Below are positions 1 to 10,081 of a stretch of DNA of 64,000 nucleotides, piece after piece. Every line of letters starts with the position of its first letter. The first letter of the stretch is position 1. Origin of the DNA: Azolla pinnata (Eukaryota; Streptophyta; Polypodiopsida; Salviniales; Salviniaceae); the NCBI GenBank assembly GCA_037176905.1, contig JBBBWG010004891.1, positions 14,221 through 78,220 of the forward strand, read 5' to 3'. The translations under genes and the position numbers were made by a program. Under the pieces are notes generated by a model. That model did not search any database. It saw only the letters and a list, made by a program, of their open reading frames with translations, and was not told the DNA's origin.

Positions 1-220
1 CATCAGATTCATCTTCATCTTCAAAAGTTTCATCAGATTCATCCTCATCTTCAAAATTTGCATCAGATTCATCTTCATCTTCAAAATTTTCATCAGATTC
101 ATCCTCATCTTCAAAATTTTCATCAGATTCATCCTCATCTTCAAAATTTTCATCAGATTTATCTTCATCTTCATCTTCATCTTCAAACTTTTCATCATCT
201 TCATCAGATTCATCTTCATT
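1..220 (+). repeat. 30-bp minisatellite, in frame
   Basis: About five copies of a 30-bp unit, each reading CATCAGATTCATC followed by CTCATCTTC-type hexamers and a CAAAATTTT tail. They are followed by shorter TCATCT runs. In the frame beginning at base 3, each unit codes for ten residues, SSDSSSSSKF, so the array behaves as an in-frame coding repeat. A similar TCATCT-rich array lies at 30740-31340. Confidence 0.85.
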
Positions 221-1595
221 ATCGACCCGACGCCACCATCGATCCAATCTGCATCATCATCATCCTCAATCGCAGAATTACATGAGCGCTTCTTCTTCGA
301 ATCTGCACCGCCATGGCATTGTCGATTCACCTGCATCTTATGGCGCTAGCAGTATTGAGCCCATCATTAGAATCCAGCTCCTTCTCACACCCGATAGCAA
401 TCCGATGTCAGAATCTTTATCTTGTGGAACTGAGCAGCTGAAGATGAAGTACCACAACCTCGCCCACCGATCAATGGAGAACACCATGGATTACTGCCGC
501 TTGCATCGGATCGAGATGCACTACAGCTATGTCAACAACCACCACCATCACAGCAACAACAGGAAGATTCAGAAGTACAATCCAAGTGACAATGTATTAG
601 ATCGAGATGCAGGGCCGATCGATAACTACGATCGTGTCATGGCGCAGAAATTGGCACATATCTACAGGGCTGTCAAGCAAGCCATGGACAGCAGCTTGAG
701 GTTTGATTATGAGGAAGAATTAGGAGAAGAAGAAGAGGAGGAGGAGGAGGAAGTCCAGGAAGGAGAATCAGGAGATCAAGATTCAGAAAGCCTAGCAGAA
801 GGTACTGAATTAGGCATTCTTGCAGAATCTAGACCCAAGTACAACAGATCATCTGATCATATCGAAGCAGCACCGGCTCGAGGTCCTGCTACTTCCAATT
901 GGATATGGTGGATCGATGCCGATGACAACATGCTTGTCTTCACCAATATGTCCATGGGGCTTCAGATCGGAGCGAGATATGGGGATGACTACAACATAGT
1001 AGTCTTCTCGGATGCGAAGGATAGATCTACAGACAAGAAGAATTCAGAATCTGAGGCTGATGCATATGATGCCAAGAATGAGAGGGTGACCAGCTTATTG
1101 ATAAGGCCTTGCCAATGGTCTCTAGATGTGCTAGATCTGTTAAGGGAGCAATTGATGGCATCAGCATCAGCAGCATCAGCAGCATCATCTTCATCTTCAT
1201 CATCGACTATGCACAGATCAGACACCATGGAGAAATTCTTTCTGAGAAGCACACCATCACCATCATGGAATATAAGCAGCAAGCTTTACTTGGAATCAAG
1301 CTCAAGCAGCTCTCTGTATGGAGTGATTGGATCCAACGATGATCCCATAGCGGAGAAATCGGTAACGATTGCAGCAGCCAAAGATCAGCCCTTGTTGACG
1401 CATTTCAAATCGTGCCATCCGCGATCTGTTTGCCTGGCGCACGAGCATGATCGATCGAATGCAGATCAGTGTCCAATCCACTTGATAGAGAAAGCATTTG
1501 AAGCTGCCCGAGCTCAAGCCCGATCCGACATAGCTGTACCAAAACAAGCGATCACCATAAGCCAATCTAGGAGTCATTCATCTCAGATTATTTAG
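3..1595 (+). CDS. Hypothetical Ser/Asp-rich protein, left-truncated
   Basis: I do not recognise this family. The first ATG is at 282, which gives 437 residues, but the same frame has no stop from base 3 onward, so the coding region probably starts left of the window. From base 3 it reads about five SSDSSSSSKF repeats, then a His/Arg patch (RRHHRSNLHHHHPQSQN), then the part after 282. That part has a His/Asn run, an acidic run of about 12 Glu near residue 150, a Trp-rich patch (NWIWWIDADDNMLVF, near residue 210) and several Ser runs. No signal peptide or membrane segment is visible. The stop at 1593-1595 lies at a 19-bp motif that recurs at 1603-1621. It could be a low-complexity ORF rather than a true gene; the Trp-rich and amphipathic middle argues for some real coding content. 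Confidence 0.45.
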   Translation, partial: SDSSSSSKVSSDSSSSSKFASDSSSSSKFSSDSSSSSKFSSDSSSSSKFSSDLSSSSSSSSNFSSSSSDSSSLSTRRHHRSNLHHHHPQSQNYMSASSSNLHRHGIVDSPASYGASSIEPIIRIQLLLTPDSNPMSESLSCGTEQLKMKYHNLAHRSMENTMDYCRLHRIEMHYSYVNNHHHHSNNRKIQKYNPSDNVLDRDAGPIDNYDRVMAQKLAHIYRAVKQAMDSSLRFDYEEELGEEEEEEEEEVQEGESGDQDSESLAEGTELGILAESRPKYNRSSDHIEAAPARGPATSNWIWWIDADDNMLVFTNMSMGLQIGARYGDDYNIVVFSDAKDRSTDKKNSESEADAYDAKNERVTSLLIRPCQWSLDVLDLLREQLMASASAASAASSSSSSSTMHRSDTMEKFFLRSTPSPSWNISSKLYLESSSSSSLYGVIGSNDDPIAEKSVTIAAAKDQPLLTHFKSCHPRSVCLAHEHDRSNADQCPIHLIEKAFEAARAQARSDIAVPKQAITISQSRSHSSQII

Positions 1596-3030
1596 TGATA
1601 ATATTCATCTCAGATTATTTAATTATAACATGTACACAAGAATTTCATATTTGGTCATCGACAGCTAGTGTATATGCCAATATTTGGGGTAATACCTGTA
1701 AAAAGAACATATATACATACATCACCTATATCTTATTCTTTGCGACCGAAATTTGAACAAAAGAAGCATTACCCCGATCCAGGCTCTGCATGACTGTATT
1801 AATCCCATTCTGAAATGGGTTTGCTGGAAAGATTGTTTTCTGGGATTTCTTGATGTGTTCCATCATCACCTCTATATGCAACCTGTATGTAATCTTCTTC
1901 AGGTAACAATAACATCAAGCCAGAATATGGTAGCAGATCAGGATCTGCCTTTGTTTGCTATTTGACAACATCCGTGTATCCTTTTTGACACAGCCATGAT
2001 TCAGATAGGAAAAAATGCATATGCATATTTCTTGTGCTTTTGTAAATATGCAGTGTTTCACCACTACAAGCGCCTCAACTGAGTAGTGCCATAGCTCCTT
2101 CTCTAAAAGCAGTAGTATAATTGCCATTGTGATGTAGAGCCTTTGATGGGCTTACTCCACAATTACAGGCAATATTAGTTGGTAATTTATCCTTTTCCAA
2201 CATCCCCTCAGACACAATCATATCATAAATTTGTCTGCAATTTTACCACGAAAAGACACCTACTTTATAGTGCTCCATTTGAGACTAAAAATGAAGGAGA
2301 TTGTCAGACTGTATCTGGAGAGATACCTTCATTTCGGTTGCAGCAAATCAAGCGCACTATGAACTTGCCCTTGTTGAGCATATTCTGTTCTTGAATTGAC
2401 TACGTTCAGAAACCGTGAAATCTTCAAGCAATTCACAATTGATATGCATACATACACCCAAGAGCGTTTCAAACTTAAAGGATCCACGAACATTTCAGTC
2501 TGTGACTTCAGTACACATGATAAGGGCATTTCAGTCTGTGGCCTGGTCCTTGTTGAAAATACTGTGCTTAATAACGACCAATACATAACCTCTTGTGTGG
2601 AAGGTCTTGGAGCACAGTATCTGGTCACGGAAGAACACCACATATCAATCACTCAAATATCCTGAATGAATGTATATGGTGGGGCCCCTTCGCTTTGTAT
2701 TGGGTTCAAACAATTGAGTGCTTAAACATTCCAAGAATCTAAAAATTTCTCGGCAGAAGATCTGCAAACATATCTTGAGCTCTTGATGATCACACCACAC
2801 TTGGCATAGACAGCCAGTAAAATTCCCCTACATACCACATTATCCGGATTCTGTTTGCCATTATCTAGACAGCCTGAATCGAACGAAGGTGGCCACAATC
2901 GGAGATTCACCTTTACTTTTCATCCCTGCAGTGAGATGCTATCACCATGTCCTTGTTGATCATACCTGCAAAGTGTGTTTGACAAGCAAGGAAGCTTTTG
3001 GAGCACCGGCCATTGTGCACTGGGACTCAG
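1596..3030. other. No gene recognised
   Basis: AT-rich DNA with only short ORFs on both strands, none matching a family I know. An 89-residue frame at about 2396-2665 on + has balanced composition but no recognisable motif. I see nothing else supportable here. Confidence 0.5.
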
Positions 3031-3038
3031 TCACTTGC

Positions 3039-3046
3039 TATATAAG
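3039..3046 (+). promoter_or_regulatory. Candidate TATA box
   Basis: TATATAAG in the context GCTATATAAGGG. A start site about 30 bp downstream would give a leader of roughly 70 bases before the ATG at 3140. The spacing fits a plant core promoter, but no transcript evidence is available. Confidence 0.4.
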
Positions 3047-3139
3047 GGTTTGATTTCAATTTACCCCTTCCCACAAGTATTCAGAGTCGACTCTCTCTTC
3101 ACCGCAAAAGTTCTTCATCTTGGCATAAGACTAAAAGAC

Positions 3140-3205
3140 ATGGTACAGAACGCAGCTTTGGTTGCCCTTCTGGTCATTGTTCCTTTTTTTGCTTTTGCCC
3201 AATAA
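3140..3205 (+). CDS. Tiny signal-peptide-like ORF
   Basis: A 21-codon ORF, MVQNAALVALLVIVPFFAFA plus Gln, that reads like a bare secretory signal peptide ending in an AFAQ-type cleavage site, then a stop. It sits about 100 bp after a good TATA box. Arabinogalactan peptides and other small secreted peptides begin this way, but the mature part is missing here. It could be the first exon of a gene whose remainder I cannot find, a broken copy, or chance. Confidence 0.25.
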   Translation: MVQNAALVALLVIVPFFAFAQ

Positions 3206-4167
3206 TGGGTGTGATATTTCTTTTTGACTTGGCTCATCATCAAACATATGATGTTGTATGTTGAGCTAGAGCAACATCTTTGTACCAGAAACTTCTAGCA
3301 CTGTTGAGAACACCTTCATATGTCATAAGAATGGCACCAAGAAAAAAAGGTTAGGGAAGTGTTGGGCATACATTATGCTCAGAGAAACTCCCACCTAGAA
3401 AAGCTAAATGAATAAGTGTGAGGGCATTGCTCATTTTGTATTTCCATAGGGAACGTAATGATAACTGTGAAGATGTACTTGTAAAGCTTAGATATGCATT
3501 AGAAAAGTAGAGTTTGTGATGATCCACAAGAAGATGTCGTTGAATAAAGCATTCATCCTTCTTGTTGGAGATAATGTATAGTGGCAACTTTGCTAACCCT
3601 TTTCTCTTGGAAAATTTGCATTCAGAGGTCCAAATTCCAAAAGTAGAGGGGTAATGTAATGCAAATCCAACGTAGAAGACCATGTAAATAATTCACAGAT
3701 CCGTCTCCCCTTCAAAAATAACGGTTTCCCATTCAAAATCCCACGACATGAAAGATTTGATAGGGTGATGCTGAGAAAAAGGACATTATAAGTCCAAATT
3801 CCATAGCAGGGTTCACAATTTAGGAAACATGGCAGCATCTTCTCGTCTATGTACATGAGAAATAGATTTTGCACCAATATCTTTAACTGGATCTTTTTCA
3901 TGTAAACTTCTCATATGTAGCAGTGTTGACTTGATAGCATATCTTACCATGATCAAGAGATACCATTGAAACTCGCAACAATACAGAGCAAGATCTAGGA
4001 AACATTCTGATTGATCTCTTGACCAACAGTATATATATCCTTTTCACATACATATGCCATAGTTTCACATGAACAAAACCATTGACCGCTCACACACACG
4101 CATCCATACATACATACATACAGATACATGCAGGCATTGATTCATTCATCATTCATAAGCCTAAACC
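3206..4167. other. No gene recognised
   Basis: Short open frames on the minus strand (3351-3901) overlap one another and have no recognisable motifs. Around 4088-4140 there is a CACA/CATACA microsatellite-like run. Nothing further can be supported. Confidence 0.5.
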
Positions 4168-4461
4168 AGAGATTACCAAAATGGGCGATTGAATGAGCAA
4201 AGGGAAAGCAGATAAGAAAAACCCATACCGACATTTGCATGCACATACACTACCCCACATCTGCAATACTAACCTGATGGCCGGAATCCTCAAGAACCGC
4301 ATCATGAAGGATTTAGAGATTACCAAAATGGGCGATTGAATGAGCAAAGGGAAAGCAGATAAGAAAAACCCATACCAACATTTGCATGCACATACACTAC
4401 CCCACATCTGCAATACTAACCTGATGGCCGGAATCCTCAAGAACAGCATCATGAAGGATTT
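4168..4461. repeat. 147-bp tandem duplication
   Basis: Two nearly identical 147-bp units, 4168-4314 and 4315-4461. The only clear differences are single bases (for example ACCG versus ACCA, and AACCGC versus AACAGC). Because 147 is divisible by three, open frames on both strands pass through both units. I cannot assign a product. The near identity suggests a recent duplication. Confidence 0.9.
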
Positions 4462-4859
4462 CCTGAGTTCTCCACAGTCTTGTGGGAAGAAGAAGGAAAT
4501 GTGTGAAATTGCCTTAGATCACATTATAACTTTTGACTCCCGGAATGAGGAGGTATTTTGACTTCACTTCTTCATTTTTTTTACAAGAATCAAAAGGATA
4601 GTGAAGTTGACATTTTTTTTTCTGTGCTTCCGATCGTAAAATTAAGGACGTTAAATTCTGGCTTCTTAGTTTGATACGGAATGAATGAGATCGACTCGAT
4701 CTGTATTCTCAGTTGGTCGTTTGCGTTAGCCATATCAGCTCTGATCGTGATGCACATTAAGAAAAGAAAAAAGAAGAAAAGCGATCGTTGTGTGCATCTC
4801 GTGTTCGACGAGACCCTGTCGAGTCCTTCATGATCGTTCGACGCGTATGAATAACGACA

Positions 4860-5340
4860 ATGGCTCCAAGCAAACAATGCATGAATCGATTTGAGCGCCC
4901 GACAAGTCAGAAATCAAATGTGCAAGCAAGAGAGAGCCCAGAAGACTGGATCATTCTCCGACAGCTCCAGAAGTCTTTTCAGATCGACAGATCGACAGTG
5001 AAGCTCTTTCAGATCGACAAATCGACAATGAAGATCTTTCGGATCGACTGATCGACAATGCATGAATCGGGTTTAGGGTTTAGGGTGCATGAATCGATTC
5101 GAGCGCTTGACAAGTCAGAAGCAAATGTGCAAGCAAGAGAGCCCGGAAGACGGGTCATCCTCCAACAGCTCCGAAAGTCTTTTCGGATCGACAGATCAAC
5201 AACAAAGATCTTTCGGATCGACGGATCGACAACGAAGATCTTTCAGGTCGACAGATCGACAACGAAGATCTTTCAGATCGACAGATCGACAATGAAGATC
5301 TTTCAGATCGACAGATCGACGATGCACGAATCATGTTTAG
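4860..5340. repeat. Compound tandem repeat (about 210-bp unit with inner 30-bp units)
   Basis: A block starting with ATGCATGAATCGATT at about 4876 recurs at about 5088 with small changes. Inside each block a shorter motif, AAGATCTTTC followed by GGATCGACAGATCGACAA, is repeated: about two to three copies in the first block and five in the second. The repeats run directly into telomere-like DNA. No coding role is evident. Confidence 0.8.
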
Positions 5341-5437
5341 GGTTTAGGGTTTAGAGTTTAGGGATTAGGGTTTAGAGTTTTAGGGTTTAGGGTTTAGGGT
5401 TTAGGGTTTAGGGTTTAGGGTTTAGGGTTTAGGGTTG
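5334..5437 (+). repeat. Interstitial TTTAGGG telomere-type run
   Basis: Degenerate, then perfect, TTTAGGG heptamers on the + strand, with about eight perfect copies from 5379 to 5435. This is the Arabidopsis-type telomere sequence. The run ends about 165 bp before the first ATG of the PPR locus, so it also counts as a cluster of telo-box promoter elements. Confidence 0.9.
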
Positions 5438-5600
5438 CACTCGGTGCTTCATATCAGACACAATGCGAGGTTTTCCATGACCCGCAAATCTCTTCAGATT
5501 TCAAATCGCAGCGCCCATTTTCGTGCTATTTCGATTTCGATCTGTCGAAGCAGCTGACAGCAACGGGTTGCAGGAGGAGCTCGGAGGCTTCTGATCCACC

Positions 5601-5852
5601 ATGGACCCGCTTTGTGCGCACCGGGGTGCTTGCCTCAGGTATGGCTTCTATTCGTCCTACGAGAACGATGGTGAAAGTGGTAGCTCTGGCGCTGGTGCCG
5701 CCGGCAGCGATGGCGATGATGATAGTGGTGACGATGATGGTGATGGTGGTTGGGAAAATCGCGACGGTGACAGTGATGGTGATGGCGAGGTATGGAAGCT
5801 TGAGGTTTTGGAATCGGAGGGTGGACTCCCTCTGCAGATTTTCAAGATCTGA
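5601..5852 (+). CDS. Possible upstream ORF of the PPR gene
   Basis: An 83-codon ORF whose ATG lies in a strong context (CCACCATGG). It codes for an acidic Gly/Asp/Ser peptide (GSDGDDDSGDDDGDGG). It overlaps the PPR frame, which is +1 to it, and stops 20 bases before an in-frame PPR methionine at 5872. It may be a uORF or a chance reading of GATGGTGAT repeats. Confidence 0.3.
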   Translation: MDPLCAHRGACLRYGFYSSYENDGESGSSGAGAAGSDGDDDSGDDDGDGGWENRDGDSDGDGEVWKLEVLESEGGLPLQIFKI

Positions 5853-8715
5853 GCTTCTCTCGTACCAGTCGATGGAGAAGCTCCGATATAAGAACGAGGA
5901 GGAAGATCCTCCGTCAGAGGTGTCCCTCCTCAAGGAATGTGCCAAAAGGGAGGATCTACTCAAGGGAAGCAAAATCCATGCCCAGATCTCGAGGAAAGGC
6001 CTCCTTGAGAAGACTCCTCACCTAGCAAGCAATCTTATCAGAATGTACGTCAAATGCGGTTCGATCTCAAGAGCTAAACAGGTGCTGGAAGAGCTTCGAG
6101 CGCGAGATGTGCTGTGTTTCAATGCGTTGATAGCAGGGCATGCTGAGCAAGGCCAAGGATCCGAAGCCTCGAAGTGTTTGGACAGGATGCGGAGCGAAGG
6201 CATCCACCCGGATGCTTTGACGTTCACTTGCATCTTGGATGCTTGTGGAAAGACCAGAGATATCACAAAGGGGAAACAGATTCACTGCGAGATTCTGGAT
6301 AAGGGTCTCCTAGAAGAGGATGTCGTGATCGGGAACGCTGTGGTGAATATGTATGCTAAATGCGAAGCGATTTCGGAAGCAAGGCAAGCCCTAGAAGACA
6401 TTCCCTGCCGCAATGTCGTCACTTGGTCGACGCTTATCTCATGTTATGCCCGCCTCGGTCGGGGTCATGAAGCGTTGAGCTGTTTCGAGCATATGCAGAA
6501 TGAAGGCCTCTCTCCGGATGCCATCACTCTTACTTGCGTCTTGAAGGCATGCGCAAGCATGGAGGATATAGACAAGGGCAAACAGATTCACGATGTAATC
6601 GTAAAGATGGGGCTATTAGAGAAGGATGTTATGGTTGGCAGCGCTCTGGTAGGTATGTATGCCAAGTGTGGCTCACTCGAAAAAGCATGGAATCTCTTAG
6701 AAAATCTTCCTGTTAGGAATGTTATCTCTTGGTCTTCAGTGATTGCAGGGTATTGTCAGATAGGGCGAGGACATGAAGCAATCGACTGTTTTGAGCAGAT
6801 GAAGAAGGAAGGTCTAGGTCCAGATGTAGTCAGCTATGTTTCTGTTCTTCAGGCATGCATTAAAGTAGGTGCCATAGACAAGGGCAAGCAACTTCACAAC
6901 GAAATTTGTAGAAGAGGATTGTTGAAGAAGAGTGCTGTCCTTGGCAATGCTCTGATAGATTTGTATGCCAAATGTGGTGTGCTTGCAACAGCTAAGGAAG
7001 TATTCGAAGAGCTTCCAGTTCGGGATGTGGTCTCTTGGTCAACACTGATTGGTGGGTATGCTGAAGAAGGAGAAGGGAATGAAGCACTGGACTGTTCTGG
7101 CCGAATGCAAACCGAGGGATTCTTTCCGGATGTCATCACTTTCATCGGTATGCTGAAGGGTTGCGGCAGCGTACATTCTTCGGACCAGGGCACAAGAGTT
7201 CATAGTGTGCTTGTGAGCATGGGATTGCTAGACAAGAATCTTGTGCTTGGAAATGCTTTGGTAGATATGTATGTGAAATGTGGTGCACTGGAAAAAGCCC
7301 AAAAGGCGCTCGATGAGCTTCCTGTTCAGGAAGTGGTACCATGGAATGTTCTCCTTGCGGGATATGTCAGACAAGGGCGATTTCATAAAGCGCTGAACTG
7401 TTTTGACAGGATGCAGCGCGAGGGCCTTTGTCCAGATGTAGTCACCTTCATTTCCATGCTTAAGGCTTGTGGCACTAAAGGAGCCATAGAAAATGGCAAA
7501 CAAATTCACAGAAGGATTTCAGCCAGGGGATCGGTAGGCAAGGACACCCTTCTCGCAAATGCTCTCATCGACATGTACGCGAAATGTGGCATTTTCTCAG
7601 AAGCCGAAAGAGTTCTTGGAGAGTTACCAGATCCAGATGTAGTGTCATGGAATGCACTCATTTCAGGCTATGGCCAGCAAGGAGAAGGAAATGAAGCGAT
7701 GAACTGCTTCAAGTTGATGCAGACCGAGGGTTTGTGCCCCAACTCGGTCACTTTTGTCTGCCTATTGAAGGTCCTCGGAAGAACACAAGCCATAGACAAG
7801 GGCAAAGAGATTCACAACAATCTTGTGGATCAGGGCTTACTGGGCAAGGATCTCATGATCGGAAATGGTTTGGTTTACATGTACGGGAGGTGGGGAATGC
7901 TGGCGAGAGCTCGAGAGTTGCTGGAAGAGCTGCCGATTCGAGACGTGGTCTCTTGGAATACACTGATCGCAGGGTACGGCCGACAACGAGAGCATTGTCG
8001 AGAAGCATGGGATTGTTTCGAACAGATGCAGAACGAGGGCATTTATCCGGATGAGATCACCTTTGTCTGCATCCTAAAGGCGTGTGCAACTATCGGAGCG
8101 ATCGATAAGGGGGAGCAGATCCACAAAGCTATCATAAACAGGTGCTTTCCAAGGAGTGACATCATGCTTGGAAATGCCTTGGTGAGCTTGTATACGAAAT
8201 GCGGCTTGCTTTCAACAGCCCAGAAGCTGCTCGAAGAGCTTCCGGTTCGTGATGTGGTCTCGTGGAATGCACTCCTTGCAGGATTTGCTGAGAATGGGTT
8301 GGGAGAAGAAGCATTGAACTGTTTAGAGAACATGCAGAGCGAGGGCCTCGTTCCAAATCCAGTGACCTTTCTCTGCGTTCTAAGCGCATGCAATCGCTCG
8401 GGCAGATTATGTGAATCGCGGCGGCTTTTTGCAGACATGGCAACTGAATATGGTATTAGCCCAGCTTTGGAGCATTACACATGCATGGCAGTGGCTCTCG
8501 GAGATGTCGACAATGTGGTATCATCATCTTTATCATCGATCGGAGGAATGCTGTCGCCATGCGACTCTTTCGCAGTTTGGCTCGCCTTATTGTCTGCTTG
8601 TAAGAAATGCGGTGATGTGAAGAGAGGGAGATCGGCTTTTCATCGTGCTGTGCAATTAGATGGTAGTTGCTCGACGTCCTATGTGCTTATGGCACATATT
8701 TCTTGCTGCAACTGA
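5641..8715 (+). CDS. Pentatricopeptide repeat protein, PLS class, E type
   Basis: An intronless gene of about 1,025 residues. Eight blocks of roughly 101 residues each begin near an LGNALVDMYAKCG-type motif. They contain VVSWNALIAGY, then EALNCFEQMQSEGL.PD, then TFVCILKACG and IDKGKQIH, which is the P-L-S triplet layout. The C-terminus has an E1-like stretch (LEHYTCMAVAL, then FAVWLALLSACKKCGDVKRG) and stops at YVLMAHISCCN, before a full E2. There is no DYW domain. PLS-class PPR proteins bind organellar transcripts sequence-specifically, mostly for RNA editing, so a role in plastids or mitochondria is expected. Without a DYW domain it would need a partner deaminase. I chose ATG 5641; 5872 (MEKLRYKNEEED) is an alternative. 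The Met/Val-rich residues between them look like translated GATGGT repeats rather than a classical transit peptide. The block consensus resembles large fern PPR families. Confidence 0.93.
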   Translation: MASIRPTRTMVKVVALALVPPAAMAMMIVVTMMVMVVGKIATVTVMVMARYGSLRFWNRRVDSLCRFSRSELLSYQSMEKLRYKNEEEDPPSEVSLLKECAKREDLLKGSKIHAQISRKGLLEKTPHLASNLIRMYVKCGSISRAKQVLEELRARDVLCFNALIAGHAEQGQGSEASKCLDRMRSEGIHPDALTFTCILDACGKTRDITKGKQIHCEILDKGLLEEDVVIGNAVVNMYAKCEAISEARQALEDIPCRNVVTWSTLISCYARLGRGHEALSCFEHMQNEGLSPDAITLTCVLKACASMEDIDKGKQIHDVIVKMGLLEKDVMVGSALVGMYAKCGSLEKAWNLLENLPVRNVISWSSVIAGYCQIGRGHEAIDCFEQMKKEGLGPDVVSYVSVLQACIKVGAIDKGKQLHNEICRRGLLKKSAVLGNALIDLYAKCGVLATAKEVFEELPVRDVVSWSTLIGGYAEEGEGNEALDCSGRMQTEGFFPDVITFIGMLKGCGSVHSSDQGTRVHSVLVSMGLLDKNLVLGNALVDMYVKCGALEKAQKALDELPVQEVVPWNVLLAGYVRQGRFHKALNCFDRMQREGLCPDVVTFISMLKACGTKGAIENGKQIHRRISARGSVGKDTLLANALIDMYAKCGIFSEAERVLGELPDPDVVSWNALISGYGQQGEGNEAMNCFKLMQTEGLCPNSVTFVCLLKVLGRTQAIDKGKEIHNNLVDQGLLGKDLMIGNGLVYMYGRWGMLARARELLEELPIRDVVSWNTLIAGYGRQREHCREAWDCFEQMQNEGIYPDEITFVCILKACATIGAIDKGEQIHKAIINRCFPRSDIMLGNALVSLYTKCGLLSTAQKLLEELPVRDVVSWNALLAGFAENGLGEEALNCLENMQSEGLVPNPVTFLCVLSACNRSGRLCESRRLFADMATEYGISPALEHYTCMAVALGDVDNVVSSSLSSIGGMLSPCDSFAVWLALLSACKKCGDVKRGRSAFHRAVQLDGSCSTSYVLMAHISCCN

Positions 8716-8784
8716 CTTGGAGAGGACATCGATAAGGTCTTTGAACACATAAGAATTTTGGTAAGATGTGGGCATGGTTGGATG

Positions 8785-9475
8785 TACACAGGGTCTAGGG
8801 TTTGCATACAAACCCTAAACCAGATAATTTGTGATGCATACAGATTTTAGCGTCGAGAATCCGATCATATGCTATGGATGCAAATACCATGTGATGGTGG
8901 CTGGATGGATTGTGTAACAATATCCCAATCATGCAGTTATAACAAGATGTGACTCCAGGGTTTGCAAAGAAACCCCGAATGAACCCTAAATCAGGAAATT
9001 TATGATGCATACAGAATTTAGCATCGAGAATCTGATCATATGCTATGGATGCAAATACGATGTGATCGTGCCTGTAACAAGATACCATTCATTCAGTGAT
9101 AACAATAACCATGTCACAAGGTCTAGGGTTTGCAAAGAAACCCTAAACCAGAAAATTTATGATGCATACAGCATTTAACGTTGAGAATCCAATCATGCTA
9201 TGGATGCAAATGCCATGTGAATGGTGGCTGGATGGATTGGAACAAGATCCCAATCATGCAGTGATGATTGTACCCATGTGTTTTTGTTTTACTAGATTTG
9301 ACTGCGAGAATTCACTATGATGTACGCAGGTTCGAGGATTTGCTAAGAAACCCTAAACCCTAAACCAGAAAATTCACGATTGATACGGAAATCAGCATCG
9401 AGAGTCCAATCATGCTATGGATGCAATGCATAATGCCGTGTCATCGTCGCTATATGTGACTGTCTCAGGATCTGA
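8785..9475. repeat. Four-copy degenerate tandem repeat (165-210 bp)
   Basis: Four diverged units start at about 8793, 8957, 9123 and 9331. Each opens with a telomere-like AGGGTTTGCAAAGAAACCC segment. Each continues through GATGCATACAGAATTTAGC, then GAGAATCCGATCATATGC, then TATGGATGCAAAT. The AGGGTTT and AAACCCT halves form a small inverted repeat at the head of every unit. It lies just 3' of the PPR gene. Confidence 0.85.
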
Positions 9476-10081
9476 TCATTCCATGCTTACAAAAAAGCCT
9501 TGTGATCATCACAGTTTCAGAGCAAGATCTGTAATATCAGCAATATACACGGTTCGATCGAAGCTTGATCGAAGCTGGGATTACAAGCAAAATCCTTGGA
9601 ATCAAAGGATCCATGCATTGAACATAGTATGACAAAATCACCAAGCTGATGACCTCTTGCAGCAGAGGAAGAGGCCTTTGGCACAGCATACATAAATGCA
9701 TGCAGACAGTAGATACATGTACGAATACGTATGTGTGTATATACGACGTACGGATACGTGCGTTTGCGTATATATACAGCGTACGTATACATGCAGTGAA
9801 GGTGGGCTATGGCGACGCAGAGATCTCTCGCTTCTCCCTCTTCCTCTTCCTCTTCCGCTTCCGCTTCCTCTGATCTGAGTCTCTGCCCGCATCCTTCAGA
9901 CTCTGACACGGGACTGTGAAATCTTCCCTTTGTCGCAGACAAGAACCCCGTCGATCAGATGCCATCTCCATGTCCCGATTTGGCTCAACAGGCTCTTGAT
10001 CCTGGATCGTCTGCTGCCATGATTCATGCCATAGCTCGCAGTCTATAGCGAGCGAGCGCTCTTCGGGGAGCTTTGTTGGTC
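9476..10081. other. Upstream region of the sigma gene
   Basis: No gene is recognised. At 9700-9800 there is a run of alternating ACGTATGTG/ACGTAC-type sequence with TATATA. At 9830-9870 a short CTTCCTCTTCC run occurs. The promoter and leader of the sigma gene should lie here, but I cannot pick a TATA box with confidence. Confidence 0.4.
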
